Source of the DNA: Portunus trituberculatus
Taxonomy: Eukaryota > Arthropoda > Malacostraca > Decapoda > Portunidae
Direction of reading: 5' to 3'
Assembly (NCBI RefSeq): GCF_017591435.1
Contig: NC_059304.1
Span: 29,671,883-29,735,882, forward strand
DNA: 64,000 bases
Notes under the pieces: generated by a model
The model's input: the letters and a program-made list of their open reading frames with translations, nothing else
Told to the model about the DNA's origin: nothing
The model's database searches: none
Part shown: positions 44,082 through 55,479 of the stretch, piece by piece
Layout: the number at the start of each line of letters is the position of its first letter
How positions within the stretch are numbered: position 1 is the first letter of the stretch
Program-made: the position numbers and the translations under genes

Positions 44082-45458
44082 GGGGAAAGTTTGGGCATAA
44101 AATTACAGACTGCCCAAACTTTTCACTAAACTCAAAACATGAAAAATATCTAATCTGAGACCAAACTTTTTGTTATTCTTCAATGGTATGGTTTGTAACA
44201 TTATTTAGCAGAGACAATATGCACAACTTGGCAACTCTGTTGAGTCGCTCCCAGGCACGGGTGGTGTCAGTATGCAAGCATTTATCATGTGGATTGCAAG
44301 TTTTTTTGTGGTGGTCTTTGTGTTTTTGCCTCAATATCTCTGAAATGGGAGATGGTAAAGAGCTGGGAAGAGACACAATTGTTACTATTATAACCTTCTA
44401 TAAGAAGGGCTATAATTGTAAAGATATAGCCACTTGTGTGGGAATAGAGTGTGGCAAGTTCAAAAGTAGACAACGAAATTTTGAGACTGGGGAGGTGACA
44501 CCGTTCCTATCCCAAAGCTTCGCTCTGGTCGGCCAAGGAAGATATCAAATCATACTTCTAAGGTCATTAGGAAGCAGTTGGATAAAAATCCAACACTCAC
44601 AGCTAGAAAACTGAAGGAAAGTAATCCTTCACTGCTTCAGGATGTGTCTGTAGGATGTATCTCTCACCATTTACTTAAAGATTCACAATATCGTAGTTGT
44701 TGTGCCAAAGTTCTTCCCTTGCTAAGTGCGAAAAACATGCGTGATCACATAGCTTTTTGTAAGAAATATAGGGATTGGACCCCCAGAAGACTGGGATCAA
44801 GTCTTGTGGTGACAAGTCAACGTTTGTGGTGTCGTCGCGCTGTAGTTCCAAGCATGTGAGGCGCCCCAGGGGGTTTGACCCCAATGACCACGCTATACAG
44901 CTAAAGTGGTAAAGCATGCTCCAACTGTTATGGTGTGGGGTTACTTTGCATTTGGTGGAGTTGGCACTTTAGTGTTTCTTGAAAAAATGAGAGTATAAAT
45001 CAGCAGTCATTTCAAATTATTGTGTGATAACCTGCCTGAAAGTTTTGAAAAGTATAACACTAGTTGGTTTGTGCACAACGGAGCTCCTGCTCACACAAGT
45101 TGGTCTGTTACCCAGTGGTTAGAGGACTGTGGTGTAAACTACTTCAAAAAGTGTCCTGGGAATCCACCAGACCTGAATCCCATAGAACACGTGTGGCATT
45201 TCATTAAAAACAGCTTCAGGATCGTGACTCTTTGACTGTAGCAAAACTAAAAATAGAAATACATGATATTTGGGATACTATTATTCCCAATCATGTAAAA
45301 ATAACTGGCAAGAAGCATCCCAGCACATTTGGTGAAGGTCATCAAGTTTAAAGGAAAATTGCTTGGCAAATAAGGTATGTCATGTACCATTTAAATGTTT
45401 ACTATATTTAAAGGTCATAATTGTTTACGTCTTGCACCCAAACTTATCGCTATAACTG
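44082..45458 (+). mobile_element. Tc1-like element, inactive
   Basis: The left end carries GGGGAAAGTTTGGGCATAAA near 44082 and the right end, reversed, GCGATAAGTTTGGGTGCAAG near 45458, an imperfect inverted repeat with TA next to both. Between them lies a plus-strand Tc1-like transposase. The boundaries are less certain than the coding part. Confidence 0.7.
44344..45240 (+). pseudogene. Tc1-like transposase with catalytic residue changed
   Basis: Starts at ATG near 44345 (MGDGKELGRDTIVTIITFYK), a helix-turn-helix DNA-binding start, then PTLTARKLKESNPSLLQDVS. The first catalytic Asp region is split by frameshifts near 44800 (DKSTF). The second catalytic position reads FVHNGAPAHTS, with Asn where the family has Asp. 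The third is PPDLNPIEHVW. At least three frame breaks. With the Asn change this copy could not catalyse transposition even if frames were restored. Confidence 0.85.
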
Positions 45459-45459
45459 T

Positions 45460-47225
45460 AGAACTTCTTATTCTGAGCAATTTAAACCCATACATACCCA
45501 TAACAAATTGTTCAAAACGCTGACAACAATCTTTGAAGACTTACCATTTTTGAGGAAGAACAAGCTAACACATTGCTACCCTGCACGTATGATGGACTGA
45601 CTGAGGAATGCTGCTAGGCGTGTTCGTTCATTTGTGTGTATTGTCACACTACTTGTGTACATGTGAAATCAATCAGTTAGGTATTAGTTCTTCTGCTTGA
45701 ATATGCAGCCACTGACCAATAAAACTAATACATAATAAATCTAGCTTATCAGAATGCTTTGTGGAAAGAAGCAACTCGATTTGAATCAGTCTATGGAAGA
45801 TGTCTGTCCAGGCAGGATGTCGCCTTGATTATTTTCATTGTATCACCAGATTCTATGAAGAAAGTTTAGGTAACAACTTCACGTTAATTTCTTAGTGTTG
45901 CTACTCAGGTAAGGCTAATTTGCTTTGGACAGATCAGTTTCACTAGGTTAGACAAAATTAATTTGTCCTTAGGAAGATGTCTCATGTGTGTGTTGCCTCA
46001 ACTAGATTATGTTAGATTAAAATAAGGGTCAGGTTACTTTTGGTTAAATAGATTAATTTCGTTAGGTTGGCATAGCCAGCGGTGAGCAGCAGTGGGGGCA
46101 AATACTCTCCAAGCAATAACAGTCCAAATTTTTGTACTGTTACTTTTGTGGCACTTTGTGATAACAAAACTATTTTCTTCTGATATATTTCGGTTTGTCT
46201 AGATTTTTTTTTTTTTTTTTTTTTTTTGTCATTGCAACACTGTACTTTTGGAGGGAAGATACCATGTTTTTTTAGGGAAGGAGGGAATATAAAAAGTACT
46301 GATTTGCAACCAAAATTAAGTGCAGATTAATTTTAAACAGGTTGAAAACTACCAGAAAATAATAATTGTTTCGTTCATAAGTTAGGCAATGGTGAGAGTA
46401 AAAATTTACTTATATATATTGCATGATATTTCTACAACCTTTACTCTATCTGACATGTAAGTATTAGCCTAGAGGGAAGAGACAATGGTTACCTCCATAT
46501 CGTCCAACCTCATATCTAGATAAAGTATTATCAGGTCTGACAATATATGTAAATTGTTATGCAAAAATGAAGTTAGGCACGAATAGAAAATATACATACT
46601 CTAGATGGTAAAGATCTATAATGTCTATTAGTCTGATTTTTTTTTCTTTTTACCTTCAAAAAGTATAATCTTCTACTCCTTGAAGTTCATGTAGAGACAG
46701 AGATGGCAGCATAATTACAGCAGCAGAGGAGGGATGAGAGAGGCTATCTCACAATGGCTGGCCTGCTTACAGCCTTATGTCGCCAACCACATTACACCAA
46801 CGCAGCAGCCTCGCCTGCCACTAAGCTCACTCACCCAAACATACACACACTAATCACAAAGATACACATTAACGTTTCTGAGGCTTAATTTGCGCTTGCT
46901 TCTCGCTAATCCTCACGAATTACTTGGAGGAAAAATTCAATAACAAACATAAGTTGTCGGCTATATTACCGGATCGTGTTGTAGAGATAGCTGCTTATCA
47001 TCCTCACATACCCAACGAAATTTTGACAGTGAAATGTTTCTTGCAAACATTGGCCTTTTGTTTAAGAAACTTCAATAAAAAATGCTAACAAAATAATGGC
47101 TTTAAAAGCAATAACAAAATTTAAACTCACAAATATACAAACACCACCAACAATAGTGAGTGGTGATGAAGGTCATGACGTATTGTAATGACGTCATATG
47201 TCACTGTCATGAGATACACGTGACA
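45460..47225. other. Stretch without recognised gene
   Basis: About 1.8 kb with no supported gene. It contains a T27 run at about 46204-46230, possibly the poly(A) tail of a minus-strand retroposon. GTTAGG-like words occur singly. Confidence 0.4.
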
Positions 47226-47228
47226 ATT

Positions 47229-47570
47229 TTTTTTTTTTTTTTTTTTTTACGCTATGGTCTATAGCACCTGTAGGTATACTTAGAGTATGTATAGTAAGCG
47301 CTATTCAGCTTCCACCCATTGGTGGCACAGGCAATTTTATTTATAGTGGTACCCATATTAGGCCCTATATCACCACCCAATCAAGCGCATCTTTCGTGTA
47401 ACCACTTAGGTCTTAGAACCCAGAGTTTTTCGGAACTATAGGGATTGATGCCATGCTTTGCGTCTAGATAAAGGGACGTACATGTACATGTGTAGGGGTC
47501 GTGACGCATAGTGAGTTATGAACCTGATACTTGAGTAATATAAGGGATGGCTAACTGCTTTTCCTCAATA
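47229..47570 (-). repeat. Possible A-tailed retroposon fragment
   Basis: A T run of about 20 at 47229-47249 followed by unique, moderately GC sequence suggests the 3' end of a poly(A)-tailed retroposon on the minus strand. I recognise no tRNA promoter boxes and no LINE protein, so the family is unknown. Confidence 0.35.
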
Positions 47571-47739
47571 ATGACAGTACTGAATAACTGCAGGGGGAAA
47601 TTTTTTGCAGTTTGAAATTAGGCTGTACTTTTTGGATGGTATTGTTTGTTGGCGGACAAAGGTTTATAGTCGGGTCAATATATGAAAAATATGGGCTGTA
47701 CCCCCAACAAATTGGAACAAAGGGATTTTTTTGTTTTAA

Positions 47740-47945
47740 CCCCTTCGGCACCGGGACGTATTTTCATCTATAGTTTTAAGTGTGATTAGACGATTGCATT
47801 GACATTATGAAGGGTCTATGGAGGTCAGAGGTTTAATGGCCAGAGTCTTCACTATTTCAATCACCACGTGAGTTTGTAAAGCTGTATAAAATCATTCAAA
47901 TAATAACCAGAATGAGTACGGAAATGTGTAATGGTACTGAAGGGG
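47740..47945. mobile_element. Short TTAA MITE (206 bp)
   Basis: TTAA at 47736-47739 and 47946-47949. Ends CCCCTTCGGCACCGGGAC and, reversed, CCCCTTCAGTACCATTAC. The CCCCTTC start is shared with the TTAA element at 19398-20400. Non-coding. Confidence 0.75.
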
Positions 47946-48072
47946 TTAAAGGCATCAGTAGGTCATATTGATTGATTGATTGATAAATTTATAGTTGAAT
48001 TAATAAATAATTACAACAAAGGAGGATGGGCCTAGCCACCCACCCCCTGGGCAAAGACTTAAGGTTAAATTA

Positions 48073-49516
48073 TCACAAAAATAACTCTGGACAGTATACA
48101 CAACAAGAATACAAGTATTTCAATAAATAAATACACATATTGCACACTTTATTACCTAAGACATCCTGCAGTCTGGGAGCAAACTGAAGATATTCCCTGA
48201 GTATTTCCTTGAGGGTGGCAGAGTCTAGGAGATGGTCAATGAGGCTGTACAAGTCATGCTGACCTTGTGGCCTAAATTTAGCAATGAGAGGACATTCCAT
48301 GATATAGTGACGCAGAGTGTGTCCCCTTGGTGCAGCACACAGCACACACCAGGAGAAGGACTGACTTCCCAAAAGTATTTGCAGCCTAATCTGAGCCTCA
48401 TTGCCACCCTGTCATGTGATGCAGTATGTCTCCCGTAGGTGTAAGCACAGTTCTGGGAGACACGTGCATACTGTAGTGAAGACTAGTGCTACTGCCCCTA
48501 TGGCAACAAAGCTCCAACTGATCACTAATGCTACTTTGTACAAAGTCCTTAATGCTACTCTTAACATAACCCAGAGTGTACTCAGTGCCAGGGTTCACTG
48601 TGTCATCTTGTAGGGCACACTGAGCAAGGTGGTCTGCTTTTTCATTTAGTGGGATACCCACATGAGAGGGTATCCAGATGAAAAGGACCGTGGCACCAGC
48701 ACCTTCAAAGGCGTGGATGAGATCAAAACACTTATTAACTAGGTCACAGTCCATGGGGGAGGTGGATTGAAGGGCCTACAATACAGCCTGACTGTCAATA
48801 AAGAAATATACATTCTTATGGAGAGGCGCCACAATGTGGAGCGCCTCCAGAACAGCATACAGTTCTGCTCTAGTGGAAGACATGGGTGCAGGGAGCCACC
48901 TGGAAACCTCAGTGTCAGTGTAGAGACTGGCAGAGATGTAGTCACGGATGAACAGCCCACATCCAGACCTGCTGCCATTGACTGACCCATCACAATGAAC
49001 ATGAATAGCCTGAAAGTGTGGGTACTTGGACAATTTAGTCATGAACATGTCTTGCAGCACATGAGGGAGCCAGTCCCTCTTGGGGTGATGCAGTGAGTGA
49101 ATATCAACACTGACACGGTGAGGGTTCCAGGCGGGTTGCAGCGGTGACATAACAACGTTAATACAAGCCTCGACTACACCTACACTTGTCAGTACTCCCA
49201 AGATCTTCCTGAGGTATGGTGTAGGAGTGCGAGGATCATGATACAGGGGGGTCAGTGATCCCTTTAGAGAGTCAGAGCCCGTGCATAGCATCCGACTAAT
49301 TGTGCGACAAGTAATTTCCTGTACCCTACACATAATACTCGGCAGGTGCAGTTCAGCTCTGAGGACTTCAATCCGTGCAGTCCTGGGGCATCCCAAGATT
49401 ATCCGCATGGCTTCATTCTGTACAAGCTCCAGGGGACGGGGTTGAGTGGCACTAAACTGTATTAAAACAGGGGCAGCATAATCAATAAGGGACCGTATGA
49501 CAGATATATAGAACAT
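48073..49516 (-). pseudogene. I-clade LINE ORF2: RNase H and C-terminal zinc tail
   Basis: After a frameshift near 49500: thumb region with LELVQNEAMRIILGCPRTAR, then RNase H with IHVHCDGSVNGSRSGCGLF (Asp), STRAELYAVLEAL (Glu), FFIDSQAVL (Asp), an in-frame TAG at 48776-48778, and WIPSHVGIPLNEKADHLAQ (His, Asp). The tail has a CxxC...H...C cluster (CVLCAAPRGHTLRHYIMEC) after a further frameshift near 48390. RNase H would remove the RNA template. Confidence 0.85.
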
Positions 49517-51753
49517 TATTAGGACTGGAATGCTCGCCCCCAGGCCCCTTTTTGGCTAGCAGCCGAAGTGGTGCTAGCCGTGGCAGACAGAGGTCTCGAA
49601 CATAGTGGACGGCTTGAAGAGACTTCCTAAAGCTCATCTGAACACCCAGGTACTTGTGTATATGAACTCTAGGGATGGGGATGTTATTTACAGTGGGCAG
49701 CCGAGAGACCTTCCCTTTAGCTTGAAATTTTTTTTTACATTCATTAATCACTAGTCCCATTTGGACACACAACACTGCCAGTTGTGACAAAGCAACCTTG
49801 AGAATCCTGGGTGTGGGGCATTGGAGGAGTATGTCATCAGCATAGATGAAGACCTGGGTGCCCTGCGGAAAGGAACAGCACGCAATTTTGTCCATTAAAA
49901 CACTGAAAAGCATTGGACTAAAGACTCCACCCTGTGGTGTTCCAAGCTCAAAAACTTCCTCAGAGGAGACTGCACCTTGAAACCAAACCTGTGCTGTTCT
50001 ATTGTACAAATAGTCCCTGATCCATCCTAATACTCTACCTTTGACACCTTTGAGAATGAGTTCCTCCATAATAACATCTTTGTTGGCCCTGTCAAAGGCA
50101 TCCTTGAGATCAACGAAAGCTCTGCAGGTAGCATCCTTATTTATAAGACACTCAACAAAACAATGACTAGTAGAGTGACCTTTTAGGAAGCCATGTACAT
50201 TGCCTGAGAGTACATGGCCCACCTTGTATATAAGCCTGTTCAATATTACCCATTCCATCATCTTCCACAGACAGCTGGTGAGAGAAATAGGGCGAAAAGT
50301 GCCATCACCTCTGGGTATTGGGATGACGATGGCTGTTTTCCAAGAGCGGGGAAGCTTGCCTGCAGTGAAAGACATGTTAAATAAATCCAAGATAGGGTTG
50401 TCTACCTTTACCTCCAGGAGAGCATTGAGGATATCATAGGTGATGCCATCCTTGCCAGGAGCTGTTGACTTGCCCAACTTGACTGTCGAGAGGAGTTCGT
50501 CATGCATGATAGGCACACAGGTGTCGTCTAACAGAGGAACACTGTGGCAAAGCAACTCCATCCTTTGTGGTCTTTGCTGATCAAGCGCCTCCTGGTGTTC
50601 CACAGGAAGGCCAGAGAAGGACGAGGCTTCCTTCCACTGCAAGATGAGTTCTCGTGCCCTGCCTGCAGGATCAGGGTCACACACCTGCCGTCTGGACTTG
50701 CTCCGGACGCTGTTGACATGGTGCCACACCTCCCGGAGGGACCGGGTCCTGCGCACCTTGTCCAGGAAGGAGACCCAGTACTTCTTCCTTTTCTGCTGCC
50801 GCAGATCCGTGAGGTGTCGAGCCACGGTAACCATGGCATCCCGTGACTCTGTGTCTGCTGGGTTGAGCTGCCAACGTCTCTGGTAGGCAGCGAGCATCTG
50901 TTGGCAGTTCAGTATGACAGGGTCGGTAGCATAAGTCCAGCGGCGTGGAGCATGGGCCTTTGCTGGAACCCTTGGAGTCGCGATGAATCCCTCGATGGTG
51001 TGCAGGAGTCCGTCGTACAGTGCCTCTGCATCAGCAAAGGAGCCCTTCACGGCAGCATACCATGCCACCACATGGACGACGAGGTCCGTCATCCTGGATG
51101 GTGGCACCGTCAAGCGCTTCCTGGGCACTGCCGGGGCGGACTGCACTGGGAGGGTCGTCTCTAGGGCGATGTGGTCGCTCAGCAATGACCTGACAAGATA
51201 AGTTTGGGCAGTATACGTTGGCATATTGATGAGGGCTACATAATCAAGTCTGTCTCCTTGAACATGTGTGGGTGTGTGGTCCCCAGTAAGTACAGCTGTA
51301 TCTGTGGTGTCAAGGAAAGCATTCCAGCGCACACCATTGGCATTGATGGTGAGGTGGCTTCCTAGTTCCTTATGCCTGGCATTAAGGTCACCCATGATAA
51401 CACTGTGCTCTTCAAGAACATACTCAGGAAAATTTGCAATATTAAGGGCACCAGCATGAATGTACATGTTTACAAAGTAAATAATTTCACCCACAGTGTG
51501 TAAGCAAACAGTAATAAATTCAATACCCTCCGTGACCCCCATTTCCATGAAGTTAACCGGAATCCCATGTTTAATGTAAGTGGCCATCCCCCGACTACTG
51601 CCGTCACCACAACAGCTCAGGCACCCTTGGCCCTACCTCCTGTAAGGCAATAATGTCAGGCTTATGGAGAAGGACATGAGAGTGTAAGTCAGTGAAACGG
51701 GCATGTAGACCATTGACATTCCATGTTAGGGTGCGGAAAGTCTTACCGTTCAT
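49482..51753 (-). CDS. I-clade LINE ORF2: endonuclease and RT
   Basis: ORF2 likely starts at ATG 51753 (MNGKTFRTLTWNVNGLHARF, IALQEV), then a frameshift near 51600 leads to an open frame of 701 codons, 51587-49482. Endonuclease motifs: VIMGDLNARHKELGS, GDRLDYVAL and LLSDHIALE. RT motifs: KSTAPGKDGITYDIL, RPISLTSCLWKMME, VHGFLKGHSTSHC, DLKDAFDRANKD, LGTPQGGVFSPMLFSVLMD and catalytic YADD at 49833-49844 (FIYADDILL). One of the best preserved coding regions in the window. Confidence 0.88.
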
Positions 51754-51754
51754 C

Positions 51755-52715
51755 GCGATGGTGTTGCATCTGTGTTTTCAGGCCATCCACTTCCTGTGTC
51801 AGGCGAGACATCTGCTCCATCAGCATCTGCATGGCTGCCATCAGATGTTCCTGGTCTGGCTCAGGGCTGGCAGTCTTCGGATTTCCCTGGTCTGGCTCGG
51901 AGCTGGCAGTCTTCAAATGTCCCTGGTCTGGCTCGGGGCTGGTAGTCTTCAGGCAGGAGATTCACCTCAGTGGGCACCTTGCCTGTCACCACTCCCAACA
52001 GTTGGGGCCTTGCCATCTGCCCCACCATCCTCCTCTTCAGCCCATGGAATCCAGCTGGTACCTCTATCAGGTTGACATTGATGTGGGTCGCCACTCCATG
52101 GATAATAACAGGGTGAGTGCCATCGTCGCCAGGGCACTCCATAACCAGGCCCAGAAAGCCCTCACTCAACAGGGTGGCGTAAAAGGAGGAGTCAATACTG
52201 ACCGTTATATAGGACTGGTTCCGCCCCTCCTTGTACAGTGGCTGCAGGTCTGGATGTTGTTTCAGCAGGGCAGCAAACCAGCTGAAAAGCTCACTGCCTG
52301 TCTTCCCATGGCCAACAGGGAAGAACAGACGACGCCTTTGTTTACGGTCCGAGGTGGCCGGGGTAGGTTCATCTCGACAGGGAATCTTGTCAGCAGCAGC
52401 ATTTCCCTGGTGTTTTTCCTTGCCAGATGATGCAGGACGAGGCTCCTCAACAATCTCCATGTCCTCTAGGGCTGCTACGCCTACCTCCACCTCAACAGTG
52501 CCTGCAACGAGCATAGTCCTTTTTGCTGGGCCCACGTGGGAAGCAGCAGGCTTTGTGGCGGGAGGCACCACCAAACCCAGACACGGACGCTTATTTTCTG
52601 TCTTCTGGCTTGTTTCTGGCTGGCAAAACAGGCCTAGACCTCCCTCAGGAGCCACTGAGTAGGCGTGTTCACTCCAAATCACTTCTGATTTTCTCTTGTA
52701 GGGGCTGCAACTCAT
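51755..52715 (-). CDS. I-clade LINE ORF1
   Basis: From ATG at 52715 (MSCSPYKRKSEVIWSEHAY) an open frame runs to 51861, and the family frame probably continues, after one frameshift, to a stop at about 51742 next to the ORF2 start. The middle has an RRM-like fold by sequence character (SYITVSIDSSFYATLLSEGF...INVNLIEVPAGF), as in I-element Gag-like proteins. The C-terminus carries three 12-residue repeats (EDYQPRARPGTF type) encoded by a 36-bp tandem repeat. I see no CCHC knuckles. Confidence 0.65.
51850..51955 (-). repeat. 36-bp tandem repeat in ORF1 C-terminus (3 units)
   Basis: CTGGTCTGGCTC starts at 51851, 51887 and 51923; each unit includes CTGG(C/T)AGTCTTC. The unit length keeps the frame and gives 12-residue protein repeats. 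Confidence 0.85.
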
Positions 52716-53182
52716 GTATACACGGAGTAATAATTTTGACGTCCTTCCGACTCAGCGGAGAGGACGCAACTGCAGTAGGTCATAGTCAGCTCCAGAAAAA
52801 AAAAGTCTCCCGAAATCGGACCACGGGAACATGGTTAAGTAGCATAATAAAGTCAAGGACGTGTTGTGTGTGCGCTGCGCTTTTTGGCTGTGGTTTTATA
52901 GTTAGCGAGTGGTGTTTGTGCTTGGTGTCTGTGTGTGGTGCTTTTGAGTGTTAGTGAAGTGAAAGTGTGTACTGCAAGTGTTAGATTAGAGTGAAATAGT
53001 GGTTAGAATCAGTGTTTGTGAGTTAAAAGTATTTTGTAGAGCGAGGAGACTAGGCTTGTAACCGTCAAGTTGACCTTGAAAGAGGATTAGTTGACCTCAC
53101 TTAGGCCCCCACCACCGCGGTTCCCCACCCGCCGTCACCAAGTATTTTTATTTGTTTGTGAGTTAACAGATTGTAAATTAGT

Positions 53183-54310
53183 ATGGCGGTAGCTACTGAG
53201 GTATATCAGAGTGTGATTGAGTGCGTGAAAGAGAGTGTTGAGGTGGGATTGGGAGAGTTTGTTGTGTGTGAGATGTGTGGGCATGACAGGAAGGTCGTTG
53301 ACTTTTCTGAGTGTATGGTGTGTAGGCTCAAGAGCGAGAATTTAGTTCTTTCTCTTGAGCACCGAGAATTGCGAGAGGAAATCAGAAAGCTAAGTGAGGG
53401 GAAAAGTGCGAACGAAGTTCTCATCTTTGAGTTGAAGGAGGAGGTTAAGAGGCTTGGGGAGGCAGTGGAAAAAATTAGGCAGGAGATCAGTGTTAGGCCG
53501 AAGGTTGGACCTTCTGAGGGCGACAGGGTGGCTTGGCCCTCTGTCGGGAAGAGCAGAGTGGGGAAGAGGGAGCAGGCGAGCCAGACTGGGAAAGATAGTA
53601 GTCAGGATGGGCAGAGATGGCAGGTTGCGAGGGAAGGAAAGCGGAGGCAGTTAGGGAGGATAGGACTAAACCTGTTGAGTGTGAAAATAGGTTCGGTTTG
53701 TTGGAGGGGAGGGGAGAGTGAGAGTGGAGTGAATGAAGTGGTTGTGGTGAGTGAAAGGAGAAAGAAGGGGTAGAGGAGAGGAGGAGGATGGTTGTGCCTA
53801 GCACACCTCAGGTGTGTGTGGTGGGTGACTCTCAGGTTAGGTATTTAGATAGCACTTTCTGTGGGAAAGACAGGGATAGGAGGACGAACGTGTGTATGCC
53901 TGGTGCAGGTGTGAAGGCAGTGAGTGAGGAGGTGCAGAAGAGGGTTGGGGGATGGAGAGGAGGGTGTAGTAGTTTTGCACGTAGGTGGGAACGATGTCAG
54001 AGCAGGTGGGTCGGAGGAGTTAGTGGCAAGATTTCGGGAAATGTTAGGCAAGATAAGGGAGAGTGGTAGGAGGTGTGTAGTGTCAGGAATCTTGCCTCGT
54101 GTGTATGTTAGCAGGAATGGTTGTCTAGAGCCATTGGTGTGAATGATCGGGTAAAAGGGATGTGTAAGGATGTGGGTGTCAGCTTTGTGGATGTATGGGA
54201 TAGGTTCTATGGGCGAAGGGATTTGTATGCTAGGGATGGTGTGCATCTGAGTAGGAAGGGTGTGGATGTGCTGAGTGGATGTCTGGAGGGGAGTTGGGAT
54301 GGAGTGTAGG
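53183..54310 (+). pseudogene. CR1 ORF1: coiled coil and SGNH esterase
   Basis: From ATG 53183 (MAVATEVYQSVIECVKESVE) a cysteine pair region (CEMCGHDRK, CMVC) precedes a leucine/glutamate-rich coiled coil and a basic stretch to 53773. After a frameshift an SGNH/GDSL hydrolase domain follows: block I VVGDSQVRYLDS (about 53818-53855), block III VVLHVGGNDVRAG (about 53967-54005), block V YARDGVHLSRKG (about 54226-54261) with the Asp-x-x-His pair. Esterase-like ORF1 domains are known from CR1 elements. Frame breaks at about 53780, 53960 and 54120. Confidence 0.85.
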
Positions 54311-55420
54311 GGTGAGGTAGCAAATGCATTCCAGAAGAAAGATGCTAGACATAAATTAGATAGGATAAACAGAGATAGTGAAAAGATTAGGAAAGATTTC
54401 CAGGTGCAAATAGGAGAGAATAAGATTAGGATTCCAAATAAGGAGACAGCATCTAGGAAGGTAGCAGGACTTAAATGTTTTTATGTAAATGCCAGGAGTC
54501 TTAGGAACAAGAAGGACGAGTTATCTAGTTATATAGTTGAGGAGGACTTAGATGTTGTATGTGTCACAGAGGCATGGGTAAATGAGGAAAAGTTTAGGAA
54601 AATAGGAAAGAATATGAAGTAGATGGATACATTATGTATTTACACCAGAGAATTGGTAGGATAGGTGGAGGAGTAGTTATTTATGTAAAAAATCCTTCAT
54701 TTCCAGTCAGGTTAATGGTATTAAGGTAGATAACAGAGTAGAGTCCTTATGGCTGGATGTTAGAGTAAACAAAAGTAAGGTTATTAGAGTAGGAGCTTTT
54801 ATAGACCACCTAACCAGTCAGCAGATGTAGACAACCTTATGGTAGATGAGATAAATAGGGGTGTACTAGTCAGACAATTATCTTAGGGATTTTAATCTTA
54901 AGTCAGTAAACTGGGAGAGGATGGTAGGAGATGCTAGTGAAAATAAGTTTATGGAAAGTTTTCAGGATAACTATTTAGTGCAGATGGTAGATAAACCTAC
55001 TAGGGGGAGGAAGGTTTTAGACATAGTACTAACAAATATTGAGCATTGTTTAAAGGAAGTTGAGGTAGGAGAGACTTTAGCAAACAGTGACCATCATATA
55101 ATTAGATTTATCATTAATTCCAGTAGGGATAATATAGTGAATAAGACTAGAGTCCCAAACTATCAGAAAGGCAATTATGGTAGGTTACGTCAGTTATTAG
55201 GAGAGGTAAACTGGGAAGATAGTTTTGGAAATAAAACTGCACAGGAGATGTGGGATATTTTTAAGGTTGTAGTAAAGGGTATAGTGATGCAGTGTATCCC
55301 TTACAAAGATATAAGGCAGAGAAACAGGAAGCCATTATGGTGGACTCATGAGATAGGTAGCCAGATCAGAGAGAAGAAGAGGGCATACAGAGAGTTGCAG
55401 AAAAGTGGGAAGATGTAGAT
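54310..55420 (+). pseudogene. CR1 ORF2: endonuclease
   Basis: AP-endonuclease-like domain: GLKCFYVNARSLRNKKDEL, LDVVCVTEAWVNEEKF, then broken frames with GGGVVIYVK near 54670, FRPPNQSADV-type text near 54800, the degraded GDFN position near 54885, KPTRGRKVLDIVLTN and NSDHHIIRF with the catalytic Ser-Asp-His. Several one-base breaks at 54620-54900. The following KPLWWTHEIGSQIREKKRAY segment leads to RT. Confidence 0.8.
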
Positions 55421-55479
55421 TTGATTAGGTACAGACAGGTCAGAGATGATTTGAGTAAGGTTATAAAAAAAGTAAAAGG

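Larger units (their letters stand above)
47965..52840 (-). mobile_element. I-clade LINE with RNase H, near full length
   Basis: About 4.9 kb on the minus strand: 5' leader (about 52840-52716), ORF1, ORF2 with endonuclease, RT and RNase H, a short 3' UTR and a tail of (TCAA)n, read as ATTG repeats at 47967-47984. RNase H after RT and a simple-repeat tail fit the I/nimb group. It lies head-to-head with the CR1 that starts at about 52860. Confidence 0.88.

Noticed and set aside
48776..49002. Plus-strand frames over the I-clade LINE (for example 50200-51200)
   Set aside because: They mirror the minus-strand RT, RNase H and endonuclease frames, which carry all recognised motifs.
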